A stretch of DNA of 64,000 bases from Pelosinus sp. IPA-1 (lineage in GTDB: Bacteria; Bacillota; Negativicutes; DSM-13327). Below the pieces are notes generated by a model. It made no database searches and had not been told where the DNA came from. It saw nothing but the letters and a program-made list of their open reading frames with translations. Shown here piece by piece: positions 1 through 7,601 of the stretch. The stretch spans positions 248,001-312,000 of the forward strand of contig NZ_BSVC01000005.1 of the NCBI RefSeq assembly GCF_030269905.1, read 5' to 3'. A program made the translations under genes and the position numbers. Positions within the stretch are counted from its first letter, which is position 1, and every line of letters begins with the position of its first letter.

Positions 1-7
1 ATCGATT

Positions 8-40
8 CCATTGTCAACAACCCCGTCCCTGTGAAATTCC
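8..40. repeat. Partial copy of repeat family A (GGGACGGGG inverted repeat)
   Basis: This is the right half of an inverted repeat seen complete at 4935-5010 and 14411-14487. The core TGTCAACAACCCCGTCCC is followed by TGTGAAATTCC instead of the usual TATGACATCC. The left half is missing or lies outside the window. Confidence 0.6.
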
Positions 41-108
41 TTAGCTGCGACAATTAGCACACAGTAAAACCCGCCGCAAGGGCAGGTTTCTTCCAGACCA
101 GGCAGACG

Positions 109-1263
109 TTACTTTTTGGTTCTAAAGGGTCTGTAGAATGCACGAATGTCATCAGCGAGAGGTTCCGGTTCCTCCATAGCCGTAAAATGTCCACCGCGAG
201 GCATTAATGTCCAGCGAGTTATATTTAGATTTCGCTCAGCCCATTCTCTAGGTGGTAACAGTATATCAGCGGGAAAGAGTGCAATGCCTGTCGGGACTTC
301 TATAGGCCCCATAGATGGCAAAGAATGCATGTTTTCATAATACATATGTGCTGACGACCCTATAGTATTTGTTACCCAATAAATCATTATATTAGTAAGC
401 AGTTCATCCTCGCTAAATATCTGCCGAAGATCACCATTACAATCACTCCATGCACGGAATTTTTCAACAATCCAACCAGCCAAACCTACTGGTGAATCTG
501 AAAGTCCGTACGCAAGGGTCTGGGGTTTCGTCGATTGGATTGACATATAGGCTCCCTCTTGGGAAACCCATTTCTGAGCGCTTATCTTGTAATTTAATTC
601 TTCTTTTGATAGACCTGCCTGATCGTTAGAATTCATGAGATCTCTAATGATACCGATGTCAGTGAGGTGGATTCCCACTAGAAGTTCTGGATGGTTTAAT
701 GCCAGATATCTAGTGACACCAGATCCCATATCTCCACCTGCAGCAGCAAATTTTCCATAGCCGAGTTCTTCTGTCATTAGTTTTGCCCAGAGCTCGGCAA
801 CACGAGAATTGTTGATGCCGCTATGGTCAGGGCGACTCGAGAAACCAAATCCAGGGATCGAAGGAACAATCACATCAAAAGAGTCCTCTGGGTCACCGCC
901 ATAACGTGCTGGATCCGTCAGAAGAGAGATGATTTTCTTGTATCGTATAAAACTGTCCGGCCATCCGTGGGTAAGTATAATGGGCAAAGGGTTTGAACCT
1001 TTACCACGTTCGTGTACAAAGTGAACATCGATCCCATCGACATTACAGCGAAACTGAGAATAGCGGTTCAATTCCTGCTCTTGTGCACGCCAATCAAAAT
1101 GATCCCGCCAATACGACACGAGGGATTGCAAATAACCTATTTCAGTACCTCGTTCCCAACCTGAGTCTTTTAATTGATCTGGCCAGCGGACATGATCGAG
1201 TCTATATTTTAGATCGTCAAGTACTTCCTTAGTAATTTGGATACGAAAACGTTCAACAGCCAT
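109..1263 (-). CDS. Epoxide hydrolase family protein (alpha/beta hydrolase)
   Basis: Predicted cytoplasmic epoxide hydrolase of 384 aa that would open epoxide rings to diols. The first ~110 residues match the epoxide hydrolase N-terminal domain. The alpha/beta-hydrolase core shows the oxyanion motif HGWPDS at about 99-104, the nucleophile elbow GGDMGS with Asp178, and a C-terminal GGHF giving the base His359. An aspartate rather than a serine nucleophile separates this family from esterases. The ATG is preceded by a strong AAGGAGG site. It is a single gene with its own leader, and repeat elements lie on both sides. The substrate cannot be told from sequence. Confidence 0.88.
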   Translation of the reverse strand: MAVERFRIQITKEVLDDLKYRLDHVRWPDQLKDSGWERGTEIGYLQSLVSYWRDHFDWRAQEQELNRYSQFRCNVDGIDVHFVHERGKGSNPLPIILTHGWPDSFIRYKKIISLLTDPARYGGDPEDSFDVIVPSIPGFGFSSRPDHSGINNSRVAELWAKLMTEELGYGKFAAAGGDMGSGVTRYLALNHPELLVGIHLTDIGIIRDLMNSNDQAGLSKEELNYKISAQKWVSQEGAYMSIQSTKPQTLAYGLSDSPVGLAGWIVEKFRAWSDCNGDLRQIFSEDELLTNIMIYWVTNTIGSSAHMYYENMHSLPSMGPIEVPTGIALFPADILLPPREWAERNLNITRWTLMPRGGHFTAMEEPEPLADDIRAFYRPFRTKK

Positions 1264-1305
1264 AATGATCCTCCTTCCGTTAAATTGTATACATTCAGGA
1301 ATGTC

Positions 1306-1381
1306 ACAAGACGCGGGGACGGTGGTTCTGTCTTGTAACTTCTTTAAACAACTCCCTTATGCCTGCACCATCCCCGTCTCC
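1306..1381. repeat. Repeat family B copy (CAAGACRCGGGGACGGTGG)
   Basis: A ~75-bp imperfect inverted repeat starts ACAAGACGCGGGGACGGTGG and ends CCATCCCCGTCTC. Close copies lie at 2960-3041 and 4054-4131. It fills most of the 298-bp gap between the epoxide hydrolase and waaA, and I see no gene there. Confidence 0.75.
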
Positions 1382-1561
1382 ATAACTATTCGATATTAAT
1401 TAGTAGCTGATTTAATAAGAGGGTGATTCTATGAATGAAATTGAATTACATGCTACCATCGTTATTGCCTAATGATAGAACCTAGTGGGACAAGTTGTTT
1501 GTCCTGGATGGAAGAGTCAATATGAAATTAAGAGTTCAAAACTGATTCTTATTAGAACGAA

Positions 1562-2854
1562 TTAAGATACATGTAATATTTCTTTTATATGTTGTACAGT
1601 TTTATTCGCTGCACCGCGATTTTCTCGGGTAATTAACAAAGCGCGTTCACCAATTAATTGTCTCTTCTCATCATTCGCCAATATTGCAATTAATTTTTCG
1701 GTAAGATCATCGCAGTCAAATGCTGTTTCACATGCGCCACGTTTACTAAATAAATCATAAATATCCTTAAAATTGAACATATATGGTCCAACTAAAATAG
1801 CTTTCCCATGTACGGCGGGCTCAAGAATGTTATGACCACCCTTTGGAACTAGACTACCGCCCACAAAAACAATATCCCCGATACTATAAATTTTTCCTAA
1901 TTCACCGATCGTGTTAAGCACTACAACATTATGATTACACTCTAATTTGTTTACTGTTGTACGTAATATGGGTGATAAATTATAATTATTCGCAAGATTC
2001 GCCACTGCTTCTGCTCGTGTTATCTCACGTGGTGCAATTATTAAAACTGCTCGATCAAAGTATTCTTGTATTTTTTTGAAAGAAGTAAATAATATTTCTT
2101 CTTCACCTTTATGAGTGCTGCCAGCTATTATAATGGGCCATCTTGTTTTTAGTCCCATTTTTAGAAGTAGCTCTTCTTTTTTACTTTGAATCGTGTCGAT
2201 ATAAGTTTGGTCAAACTTAGTATTCCCAGTTACAAAAACCCGATGGGGATCTGCACCTACTTTTATAATACGTTGTGCATCACTAATAGATTGCATACAA
2301 AATCTTGTTACTGACGTCAATATGTGTGGGAAGAAATGCAGTATAAAAAGAAAGCGGCTTAAACTTTTCTCACTAAGACGACCATTGACTGTTAATACGG
2401 GAATACCCATAGATTGGGCATTCCATAAAAAATTAGGCCACAATTCGGTTTCAACTAGCAATATAATATTGGGCTTGATTCTGGATATTAGATTACGCAC
2501 TTGGAAAGGTAAATCGGGAAGGATAAAAATAATGCTATCAGCTTCGGGAATTATCTGTTTGGCCATTGCATAGCCATTGACCGTAATTACTGATATTAGA
2601 ATTGGTATTTTAGGAAGTTGTTTGCGCATTTCTTTTACAATTGGACTGGCAGCAACTATTTCTCCGACTGACGCCGCATGTAGCCAAATACATCCTTTAT
2701 CGGCTATCGGATCTAAAGTAACTTTCGGTATGAAACCAAAACTTTGGCGAAAACGTGTACTGAAACCCTTTTCTCGTAATAGCCGAATAATATATAACGG
2801 TATAACTGCTAAAACAATTACTATTACTACCAAAATATTATATAAAATAATCAT
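1562..2854 (-). CDS. waaA: 3-deoxy-D-manno-octulosonic acid (Kdo) transferase
   Basis: Transfers Kdo from CMP-Kdo to lipid A precursor at the inner face of the cytoplasmic membrane, an early step of LPS core synthesis. The 430-aa length is normal for the family. Residues 1-25 form one membrane anchor, followed by the conserved HAASVGE motif (59-65, catalytic Glu in the family) and the ETELWPN motif. The C-terminal half has the GT-B donor-binding layout with VGGSLVPKGGHN and EPA. The gene stands alone: no lpx, kds or lpxK genes are adjacent, so it could be an extra copy. Its presence supports an outer membrane with LPS. The start lies about 10 bases after a GGAAATAGG-like site. Confidence 0.9.
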   Translation of the reverse strand: MIILYNILVVIVIVLAVIPLYIIRLLREKGFSTRFRQSFGFIPKVTLDPIADKGCIWLHAASVGEIVAASPIVKEMRKQLPKIPILISVITVNGYAMAKQIIPEADSIIFILPDLPFQVRNLISRIKPNIILLVETELWPNFLWNAQSMGIPVLTVNGRLSEKSLSRFLFILHFFPHILTSVTRFCMQSISDAQRIIKVGADPHRVFVTGNTKFDQTYIDTIQSKKEELLLKMGLKTRWPIIIAGSTHKGEEEILFTSFKKIQEYFDRAVLIIAPREITRAEAVANLANNYNLSPILRTTVNKLECNHNVVVLNTIGELGKIYSIGDIVFVGGSLVPKGGHNILEPAVHGKAILVGPYMFNFKDIYDLFSKRGACETAFDCDDLTEKLIAILANDEKRQLIGERALLITRENRGAANKTVQHIKEILHVS

Positions 2855-2959
2855 AATTAGTACCTATTTCCCTTCGCTGAGGATGCTCCGTATGCAAGGT
2901 GTGGAGACAGTGGATGTGTCTTAGAGAAGCGCCGGGACGAATCTTTTCCTTCAGCCTAA

Positions 2960-3041
2960 CACAAGACACGGGGACGGTGGTTCTGTCTTGCAAATTCTTT
3001 CAACAACTCCCTTATTGCCTGACACCACCTCCGTCCCCATT
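2960..3041. repeat. Repeat family B copy
   Basis: Full-length copy running from ACAAGACACGGGGACGGTGG to CACCTCCGTCCCC. It lies directly downstream of the 58-aa gene (minus strand) and shares its outer arms and centre with the copies at 1306 and 4054. A fragment of the same family (CAAGACGTGGGGACGGTGG) is at 3298-3330. Confidence 0.75.
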
Positions 3042-3042
3042 A

Positions 3043-3219
3043 TTATTTCGTATAGATATTTAATCCAATCTTTATATCATCATTATTAGGTATAGATTGA
3101 TTCCCCTCTGTACTGGCAATAATAATTGATTTACCACTACTTGACTTGCCAAAACGCTGGGATAAATCTACCTTTATTGTTAAAATATCTCCCTCAATGA
3201 CCATATCAATATTTTTCAT
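3043..3219 (-). CDS. Conserved small protein of unknown function (58 aa)
   Basis: A 58-codon ORF begins with ATG about 5 bases after a perfect GGAGGT site. The product starts MKNIDMVIEGDILTIKVDLS, has a SSSGKSIIIASTEGN segment and ends with GLNIYTK. From memory, near-identical short proteins annotated as hypothetical occur in many anaerobic Firmicutes, which supports it being real; this is recollection, not a search. No signal peptide or membrane segment is visible. The beta-rich pattern suggests a small folded domain. Function is unknown. Confidence 0.75.
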   Translation of the reverse strand: MKNIDMVIEGDILTIKVDLSQRFGKSSSGKSIIIASTEGNQSIPNNDDIKIGLNIYTK

Positions 3220-3436
3220 GCTTATACCTCCATTTCCCTTTGTGACTTGTGACTTTTTAAAAGAGGCAGGTTATATTTCACCACTATGGCAAATCCACAA
3301 GACGTGGGGACGGTGGATGTGTCTTATAGATAATCAAACGACAGTCTATGCTGACTTCCATCCCCCTGTCTTCTTTTTTACTAGGAGCGAAAGGTTCTGC
3401 CCTTCTGGATATTGTAACAGTAACCCTCCATCTAAC

Positions 3437-3883
3437 CTACAACTCCACTCTCCATTTTTGTTCCATCTCTTTAGTTATATCATAACTTTCATATTCGCTT
3501 AGATACCCTTCATGCCAAATATGAAATCCATCACCAGCACATTTAACAAAAATACATTTTGCCCTCTTTTCTCTGCTGGAATAGTACTTAAACAGAAACC
3601 TTTCATTACTATAATCAACCCATTTTTTTACTAACGGTATCTCACCCACAAAAGTAGTGTAAATTTTATTATTAACAGTTTGGTAAGTGGCAATTTCCGT
3701 GCCTTTGCCATATTCCATAGTCCAAATTACATCATTACCTGATATTTCAGGAAAATAATTTATATTAATTATATACCTAAATAACTCCGTAAAATCGAAA
3801 TCATCATCAACTTCAATATCAAATGCATGCTCTTCTACATCATCACCCATACATACACTATCTCTATCTATAAAGATTTTCAT
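3437..3883 (-). CDS. Hypothetical acidic protein
   Basis: A ~148-aa protein that I do not recognise. It is acidic near the N-terminus (GDDVEEHAFDIEVDDDFD), has many aromatic residues, and has no signal peptide or membrane helix. I chose the ATG at 3883, which follows AGGAAG by about 11 bases, over the upstream GTG at 3895. It sits two genes from a SUFU-domain protein. Small acidic orphans like this are often immunity proteins in polymorphic-toxin loci, but no toxin is visible, so that role is only a guess. Confidence 0.65.
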   Translation of the reverse strand: MKIFIDRDSVCMGDDVEEHAFDIEVDDDFDFTELFRYIININYFPEISGNDVIWTMEYGKGTEIATYQTVNNKIYTTFVGEIPLVKKWVDYSNERFLFKYYSSREKRAKCIFVKCAGDGFHIWHEGYLSEYESYDITKEMEQKWRVEL

Positions 3884-4053
3884 AATGGACCACACTTCCT
3901 ATGTGTTATTTTTTTTAGGTTGGATTTTTCAAATCATCTCCGAAACTTTCTTCCTGAATTATGTGAAGGACAAAAGGGACGTTTCTTTTCCGTCAACTTT
4001 TTGGCTATTATGCCTCGCGCCATTCCCGTTGCTCGCTCAATTTGACGTATCAA

Positions 4054-4131
4054 CACAAGACACGGGGACGGTGGTTCTGTCTTGTAACTTCTTACAACAA
4101 CTCTCTTATTACAAGACATCACCTCCGTCCC
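4054..4131. repeat. Repeat family B copy
   Basis: Third complete copy, from ACAAGACACGGGGACGGTGG to CACCTCCGTCCC. It lies between the unknown gene at 3437 and the SUFU-domain gene at 4210. Confidence 0.75.
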
Positions 4132-4209
4132 TCGCGGCCCTTTCCCGTGTCCCTTTTATTCATTATAAATTTTCCCATTAACTATAAATACAAGTTACTA
4201 CAATTTTGT

Positions 4210-4869
4210 TTACAAATAAGAATTTATACGCTTCATATCTGTAATCAAGCACGGATTATCTTTTTTCATATTTTCATAAAGTACACTTGCTTGTGTATGG
4301 TCCTCTTTCAGTACTTCCAATTCCCTTTGTGTAATTCCAACTAATTGCATAAATTCCACTCTGCCATGAACAGTATCAATTCCATTGCATTCAGTATCAT
4401 TTACAACGAAAAGTGCTGTAATTGCAGATTCAAATCCTATATGAAGAGAAGTACCATTACCAGCAATGTATTGCATTGGTTCAAAGAACCTTTTCTTTGT
4501 GTATGTATATCGAGCGAGATTAGATAGCATATCTATCGCCCATTTACAATCCTCCACCGAATCTTCTTTAAGTTTTATAGTCATTTCATAACCCCATCGG
4601 CTCCACTCACCACCAAACGCTTCTTCATCTACGTAAAGCTCTGTCATTCCGTAAGTCAATAGATGCATGTAGCCATTTGATGATTGATAAATACTATAGC
4701 CATCTACATATTCATCTCCGCCGAATATAGCACGGCTTGTCAATACAGCCCCGAAATGTGTAGGTTTTTGATTAGGATATAGTTTTTCAAACATCTCATC
4801 AATTGCTTCCCATCCCGGTGCCCAATCTTCCTCTTCTGATGCACGCTTTTTATATTCATCTAAAGTCAT
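4210..4869 (-). CDS. Suppressor of fused (SUFU) domain protein
   Basis: A 219-aa cytoplasmic protein with the bacterial SUFU-like pattern. It has a HFGAV strand, GGDEYVDGYSIYQSSNGY, HLLTYGMTELYVDEEAFGGE, then a W-G-E core and EDCKWAIDMLSNLARY. In bacteria this domain is known mainly from immunity proteins of polymorphic toxin systems and from stand-alone copies. No toxin or secretion gene is adjacent. The family call is secure and the role is inference. It is transcribed as a single gene with a repeat on each side. Confidence 0.85.
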   Translation of the reverse strand: MTLDEYKKRASEEEDWAPGWEAIDEMFEKLYPNQKPTHFGAVLTSRAIFGGDEYVDGYSIYQSSNGYMHLLTYGMTELYVDEEAFGGEWSRWGYEMTIKLKEDSVEDCKWAIDMLSNLARYTYTKKRFFEPMQYIAGNGTSLHIGFESAITALFVVNDTECNGIDTVHGRVEFMQLVGITQRELEVLKEDHTQASVLYENMKKDNPCLITDMKRINSYL

Positions 4870-4934
4870 ATAGTGCTCCCCCTATAACTTTGTTTTTTTA
4901 GTTCAATAGCTGTTAGTTGATACATCCAGAAAAA

Positions 4935-5010
4935 TGCCACGGGGACGGGGTTATTGACACTAACCCTCAACCGATTTTATTGTCGACAACCCCGTCCCTA
5001 TGACATCCTT
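4935..5010. repeat. Repeat family A copy
   Basis: Inverted repeat: the left arm GCCACGGGGACGGGGTTATTGACA pairs with the right arm TGTCGACAACCCCGTCCCTATGAC, around a short AT-rich centre. Arm pairing is nearly complete, so a transcript from either strand would fold into a long hairpin. Confidence 0.75.
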
Positions 5011-5016
5011 TTAAGT

Positions 5017-5601
5017 CTACTTATTATTATCTTGGCTTTGTGTTTCCATCAATTCTCGCATCTTATCAGTAAGTTGAGTATTAACCATAGATGAATATGA
5101 CCCGTCTTCGTTCTGCCATATCAGGTAGTAACAGGTACTCTCATGAGACAGTTCTTTACTAAAGACAATCTTTTGCTGTTGCGGATCGTAGAAAAAGTCA
5201 ACACCGCTAATCCCAATTCGATCATTAACTACCATTTTTATAGTGTCTGGTTTAGCTTTAATGTGTTTTAAAACCCAAGGGACAGCTTTTTCCCCTTGTA
5301 TCACAACTACATATTTTACGTTATCAACTTCTTGGTCTAGCGTAAGGACGGAATTTTCTTTATCGTAACTCCACTTATCTGGTTGAACCCGAGTTTTCGT
5401 TCTGTTTGTTTTGTCAGTGCTTACAATATCTACTAACTCAACCGTCTCGAATGCTATGGGTACGCGGTAAAGCTTTTCTTGCCCTTCAACTTTCTGACAA
5501 ACAGTTCTTGTGAACTCCTCATTCGCACTGGCTATTGCTGTTCCTGTTATTAACAGAACTACCGCTCCCATTAACAATGCCATCAACAAAAACTTTTTCA
5601 T
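5017..5601 (-). CDS. Secreted protein of unknown function
   Basis: A ~194-aa exported protein. I place the start at the ATG giving MKKFLLMALLMGAVVLL, a clear Sec signal peptide with a likely cleavage after AIASA. An in-frame ATG ten codons upstream abuts the AAAGGA site too closely. The mature part is beta-rich and charged (for example KWSYDKENSVLTLDQEVDNV) with one internal Cys pair region near STCYY. I recognise no domain. It would sit in the periplasm or outside the cell. Repeats flank it, so it is probably monocistronic. Confidence 0.7.
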   Translation of the reverse strand: MKKFLLMALLMGAVVLLITGTAIASANEEFTRTVCQKVEGQEKLYRVPIAFETVELVDIVSTDKTNRTKTRVQPDKWSYDKENSVLTLDQEVDNVKYVVVIQGEKAVPWVLKHIKAKPDTIKMVVNDRIGISGVDFFYDPQQQKIVFSKELSHESTCYYLIWQNEDGSYSSMVNTQLTDKMRELMETQSQDNNK

Positions 5602-5691
5602 TTTTATAACCATTCCTTTCGCTTTGCTCAAGGCACAAAATAATGTAACGTATTGTCTTTGAGCTATTTTTTTACTATTCTACAGTCATAT

Positions 5692-5727
5692 AGAGACACA
5701 TGGGGACAGGTTCCTTATCCCAATTAA
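5692..5727. repeat. Repeat family C fragment (GGGACAGGTTCCTTRTCCC)
   Basis: Short imperfect palindrome ACACATGGGGACAGGTTCCTT ending in ATCCC. Similar fragments occur at 7208, 12486 and 13556, each next to a composite hairpin repeat or close to a gene end. Confidence 0.5.
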
Positions 5728-5771
5728 AGACGCTAGCTCATTTGTCTTTAATTTATCACTATATCAAATTT

Positions 5772-5880
5772 AAAGAGAAGCTCCCCATAAATCTACAACT
5801 AGGTAATTATGGGTAGCTTCTCTTTCATAAATACTAATTCCTGTTATAAATTTACATTATATTCATTATTTTTACCAAAT
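5772..5880. repeat. Composite repeat D/E: hairpin plus conserved tail
   Basis: Part D (5772-5825) is an inverted repeat whose arms read AAAGAGAAGCTCCCCATAA and TTATGGGTAGCTTCTCTTT. Part E follows, with CATAAATACTAATTCC and the TTTACATTAT...TTTTACCAA signature. The same order and orientation recur at 7293, 17894 and elsewhere. It may also act as a terminator for neighbouring genes. Confidence 0.75.
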
Positions 5881-5883
5881 CAA

Positions 5884-6117
5884 TTATCTTAATGCATATT
5901 CAGCAGCAGCTTGGACATGCAAAAGAGCCGTATCATACACGGGAAGAATACTGTCCTCCTGCCTGATAAGCAGGCCAATTTCCGTACACCCTAAGATAAC
6001 AGCTTCAGCCCCACGCTGCTTTAGTGAAACAATTATATCTTGAAAACATTCACGTGATATTTCTTCGATTTTTCCCAAAATCGGGATATATAGGTAGGAT
6101 TTTCCATCTGCAATGCC
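5884..6117 (-). pseudogene. Aspartate/glutamate racemase family remnant (C-terminus only)
   Basis: The 64-residue stretch from a TTG at 6078 carries the hallmark C-terminal motif of Asp/Glu racemases, GAEAVILGCTEIGLLI, with the second catalytic Cys, then VYDTALLHVQAAAEYAL. A full enzyme has ~230 aa. The frame stays open upstream for another 13 codons (GIADGKSYLYIP) and then meets a TAA near 6118. The N-terminal two thirds, including the first catalytic Cys, are gone. It is a decayed gene whose 3' end abuts a composite repeat. Confidence 0.8.
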
Positions 6118-6194
6118 TTATAGATTTAGAAATTCTTCATATCTCAAGAACGTGGTATCCGCCAGGACTTTGGAGAAGGTTGGCCTTTTTTCAT

Positions 6195-6242
6195 AGCAAG
6201 TCAGCGGAAGTCAGCGGAAGTCAAGGGAAGTCAGGGGAACTT
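6195..6242. repeat. Short tandem repeat, ~10-bp unit GGAAGTCAGC x ~4.5
   Basis: Consecutive imperfect units GCAAGTCAGC, GGAAGTCAGC, GGAAGTCAAG, GGAAGTCAGG and GGAACTT lie between the racemase remnant and mdtJ. No coding function is apparent. Confidence 0.7.
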
Positions 6243-6387
6243 CAGAGCCATATCAAGCTATTACATTTAAACCACTAATAGAACGAATAGGCAGCTTTGT
6301 GGTTATACTTATCCTCATGATACAATCACAATATAGCTTTCATTGGTATATTTACCAAAATTTAGTTGTGTTAAAGAAGGTGACGAT

Positions 6388-6729
6388 GTGTTTTATTGGT
6401 TTATGTTGTCCATTTCTATTATTGCCGAAGTCATAGGCACCATCAGTATTAAATTTGCTGGAGATGACGCTGGACCGATTGACTATTTGCTTTTATTTTC
6501 TTTAGTAGCATCATCCTATTACTTTCTTTCCAAGGCAGTTCAAGGTATACCTCTGGGCTTAGCCTACGCTATATGGGAAGGCTTGGGGTTAATAATGATG
6601 CTAATATCTGGTTACCTATTTTTTAATGAACGGATATATAAAGAGAAGTTTTTAGCTTGCATCATAATTATAATTGGCATAGTGATGCTTAACAACGGAC
6701 GGATAAAGGCTTCTCAAAAGGGAGAATAA
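6388..6729 (+). CDS. mdtJ: Small multidrug resistance (SMR) subunit, MdtJ-like
   Basis: A ~113-aa inner-membrane protein with four transmembrane helices. It pairs with the next gene in a heteromeric SMR exporter; in E. coli MdtJI exports spermidine. It carries the SMR Glu in ISIIAEVIGT and the MdtJ-type motif LGLAYAIWEGLG. I prefer the GTG at 6388, preceded by GAAGGTG, over the earlier start at 6343, because the SMR fold begins with FYWFMLSISII. The two-base gap to the next ATG implies translational coupling. The family assignment is firm; the substrate is inferred. Confidence 0.85.
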   Translation: MFYWFMLSISIIAEVIGTISIKFAGDDAGPIDYLLLFSLVASSYYFLSKAVQGIPLGLAYAIWEGLGLIMMLISGYLFFNERIYKEKFLACIIIIIGIVMLNNGRIKASQKGE

Positions 6730-6731
6730 TT

Positions 6732-7046
6732 ATGAGTTGGATGTTCTTGATTATTGCAATTTTATTGGATGTTGTTGCTAACATAGCTTTAAAATTTTCG
6801 GACGGTTTTCGTCGAAAACAACATGGTATTTTTGCACTATTGTGCATTATGGCAGCTTTTGCTTGTCTGGCACAGGCACTTCAGATCATAGAATTAAGCA
6901 TAGCCTATGCCTTCTGGGGAGCAATTGGACTTTGCTTGACTGTGTTTAGCGATTACTTTTTATTTGGGCAAAAGTTGACGGCACTTGGATGGTTTGGAAT
7001 GATATTTATGGTCTTAGGAGTAGGTCTTTTACATTATACTAATTGA
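6732..7046 (+). CDS. mdtI: SMR subunit, MdtI-like
   Basis: A 104-aa four-helix SMR protein. The segment VANIALKFSDGFRRK matches the signature of MdtI, followed by SIAYAFWGAIG. Like E. coli MdtI it has an Asp in helix 1 (ILLDVVAN) where the partner subunit has Glu, consistent with an antiparallel heterodimer. The order J then I is the same as in enterobacteria. Expected substrate is a polyamine or a cationic compound (inference from homology). Confidence 0.87.
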   Translation: MSWMFLIIAILLDVVANIALKFSDGFRRKQHGIFALLCIMAAFACLAQALQIIELSIAYAFWGAIGLCLTVFSDYFLFGQKLTALGWFGMIFMVLGVGLLHYTN

Positions 7047-7207
7047 TTTGTAGATTTCATCATTATGACAACAGGGACGCTCCTTTAGTACTATAAAAGT
7101 GTGAACACTAAATAAAAAATTTAATTGTTCGCACTTATTTTTATTATAATGAAGGAAGCGAGGCGACGGTTCCTTTGCTTTCAAGAATAAAAAAGACTAC
7201 TCCTTTG

Positions 7208-7243
7208 CCATTCATGTGACACAGAGACAGGTACTTCGTCCCA
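7208..7243. repeat. Repeat family C fragment
   Basis: GTGACACAGAGACAGGTACTT followed by CGTCCCACTT, a degenerate form of the family C palindrome. It precedes the composite repeat at 7293 at the same distance as the pair at 5692/5772. Confidence 0.45.
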
Positions 7244-7292
7244 CTTAAAACCGATAAGTTCTTAATTCTATTTCTATCAGTATGTCACTAAA

Positions 7293-7470
7293 AAAGAGAA
7301 GCTGCCCATAAATTTACTAACTAGTTATTATGGGTAGCTTCTCTTTATCAATGTTAAATACTGCCATATTTTTACATTATAAACATAATTTTACCAAAGT
7401 AAGGCTCTGTTTCAGGCTTCTTATCAATTGGCAGTTTCTTTAATCCTAATAAGAATCGTAACTTGGGATT
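7293..7470. repeat. Composite repeat D/E, long copy
   Basis: Hairpin part 7293-7346 (arms AAAGAGAAGCTGCCCATAA and TTATGGGTAGCTTCTCTTT) is followed by a tail that matches 17934-18046 almost base for base: TTTTTACATTATAAA, ATTTTACCAAAGTAAGGC, TCTGTTTCAGGCTTCTTAT, AATTGGCAGTTT, then AATCCTAATAAGAATCG. A family C fragment in reverse orientation follows at 7505-7530. The 555-bp gap between mdtI and the hydrolase holds only these repeats. Confidence 0.8.
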
Positions 7471-7601
7471 ATCGTAATGATTATATTGCCTCTTCCATCT
7501 CTCGGGACAAACAACCTGTCCCCGTGTCCCATTTCATTTTCATATTGTTCCTCGATTTTATTGGATGCTTGATTCATTTGATGCGAACAGTTATGGGGAT
7601 C

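Noticed and set aside
3146-3502. Plus-strand ORF of 118 codons
   Set aside because: It crosses repeat family B and lies opposite the 58-aa gene; no ribosome site and a composition typical of antisense frames.
6195-6242. CRISPR-like array
   Set aside because: The units are 10 bp with no spacers; it is a simple tandem repeat.
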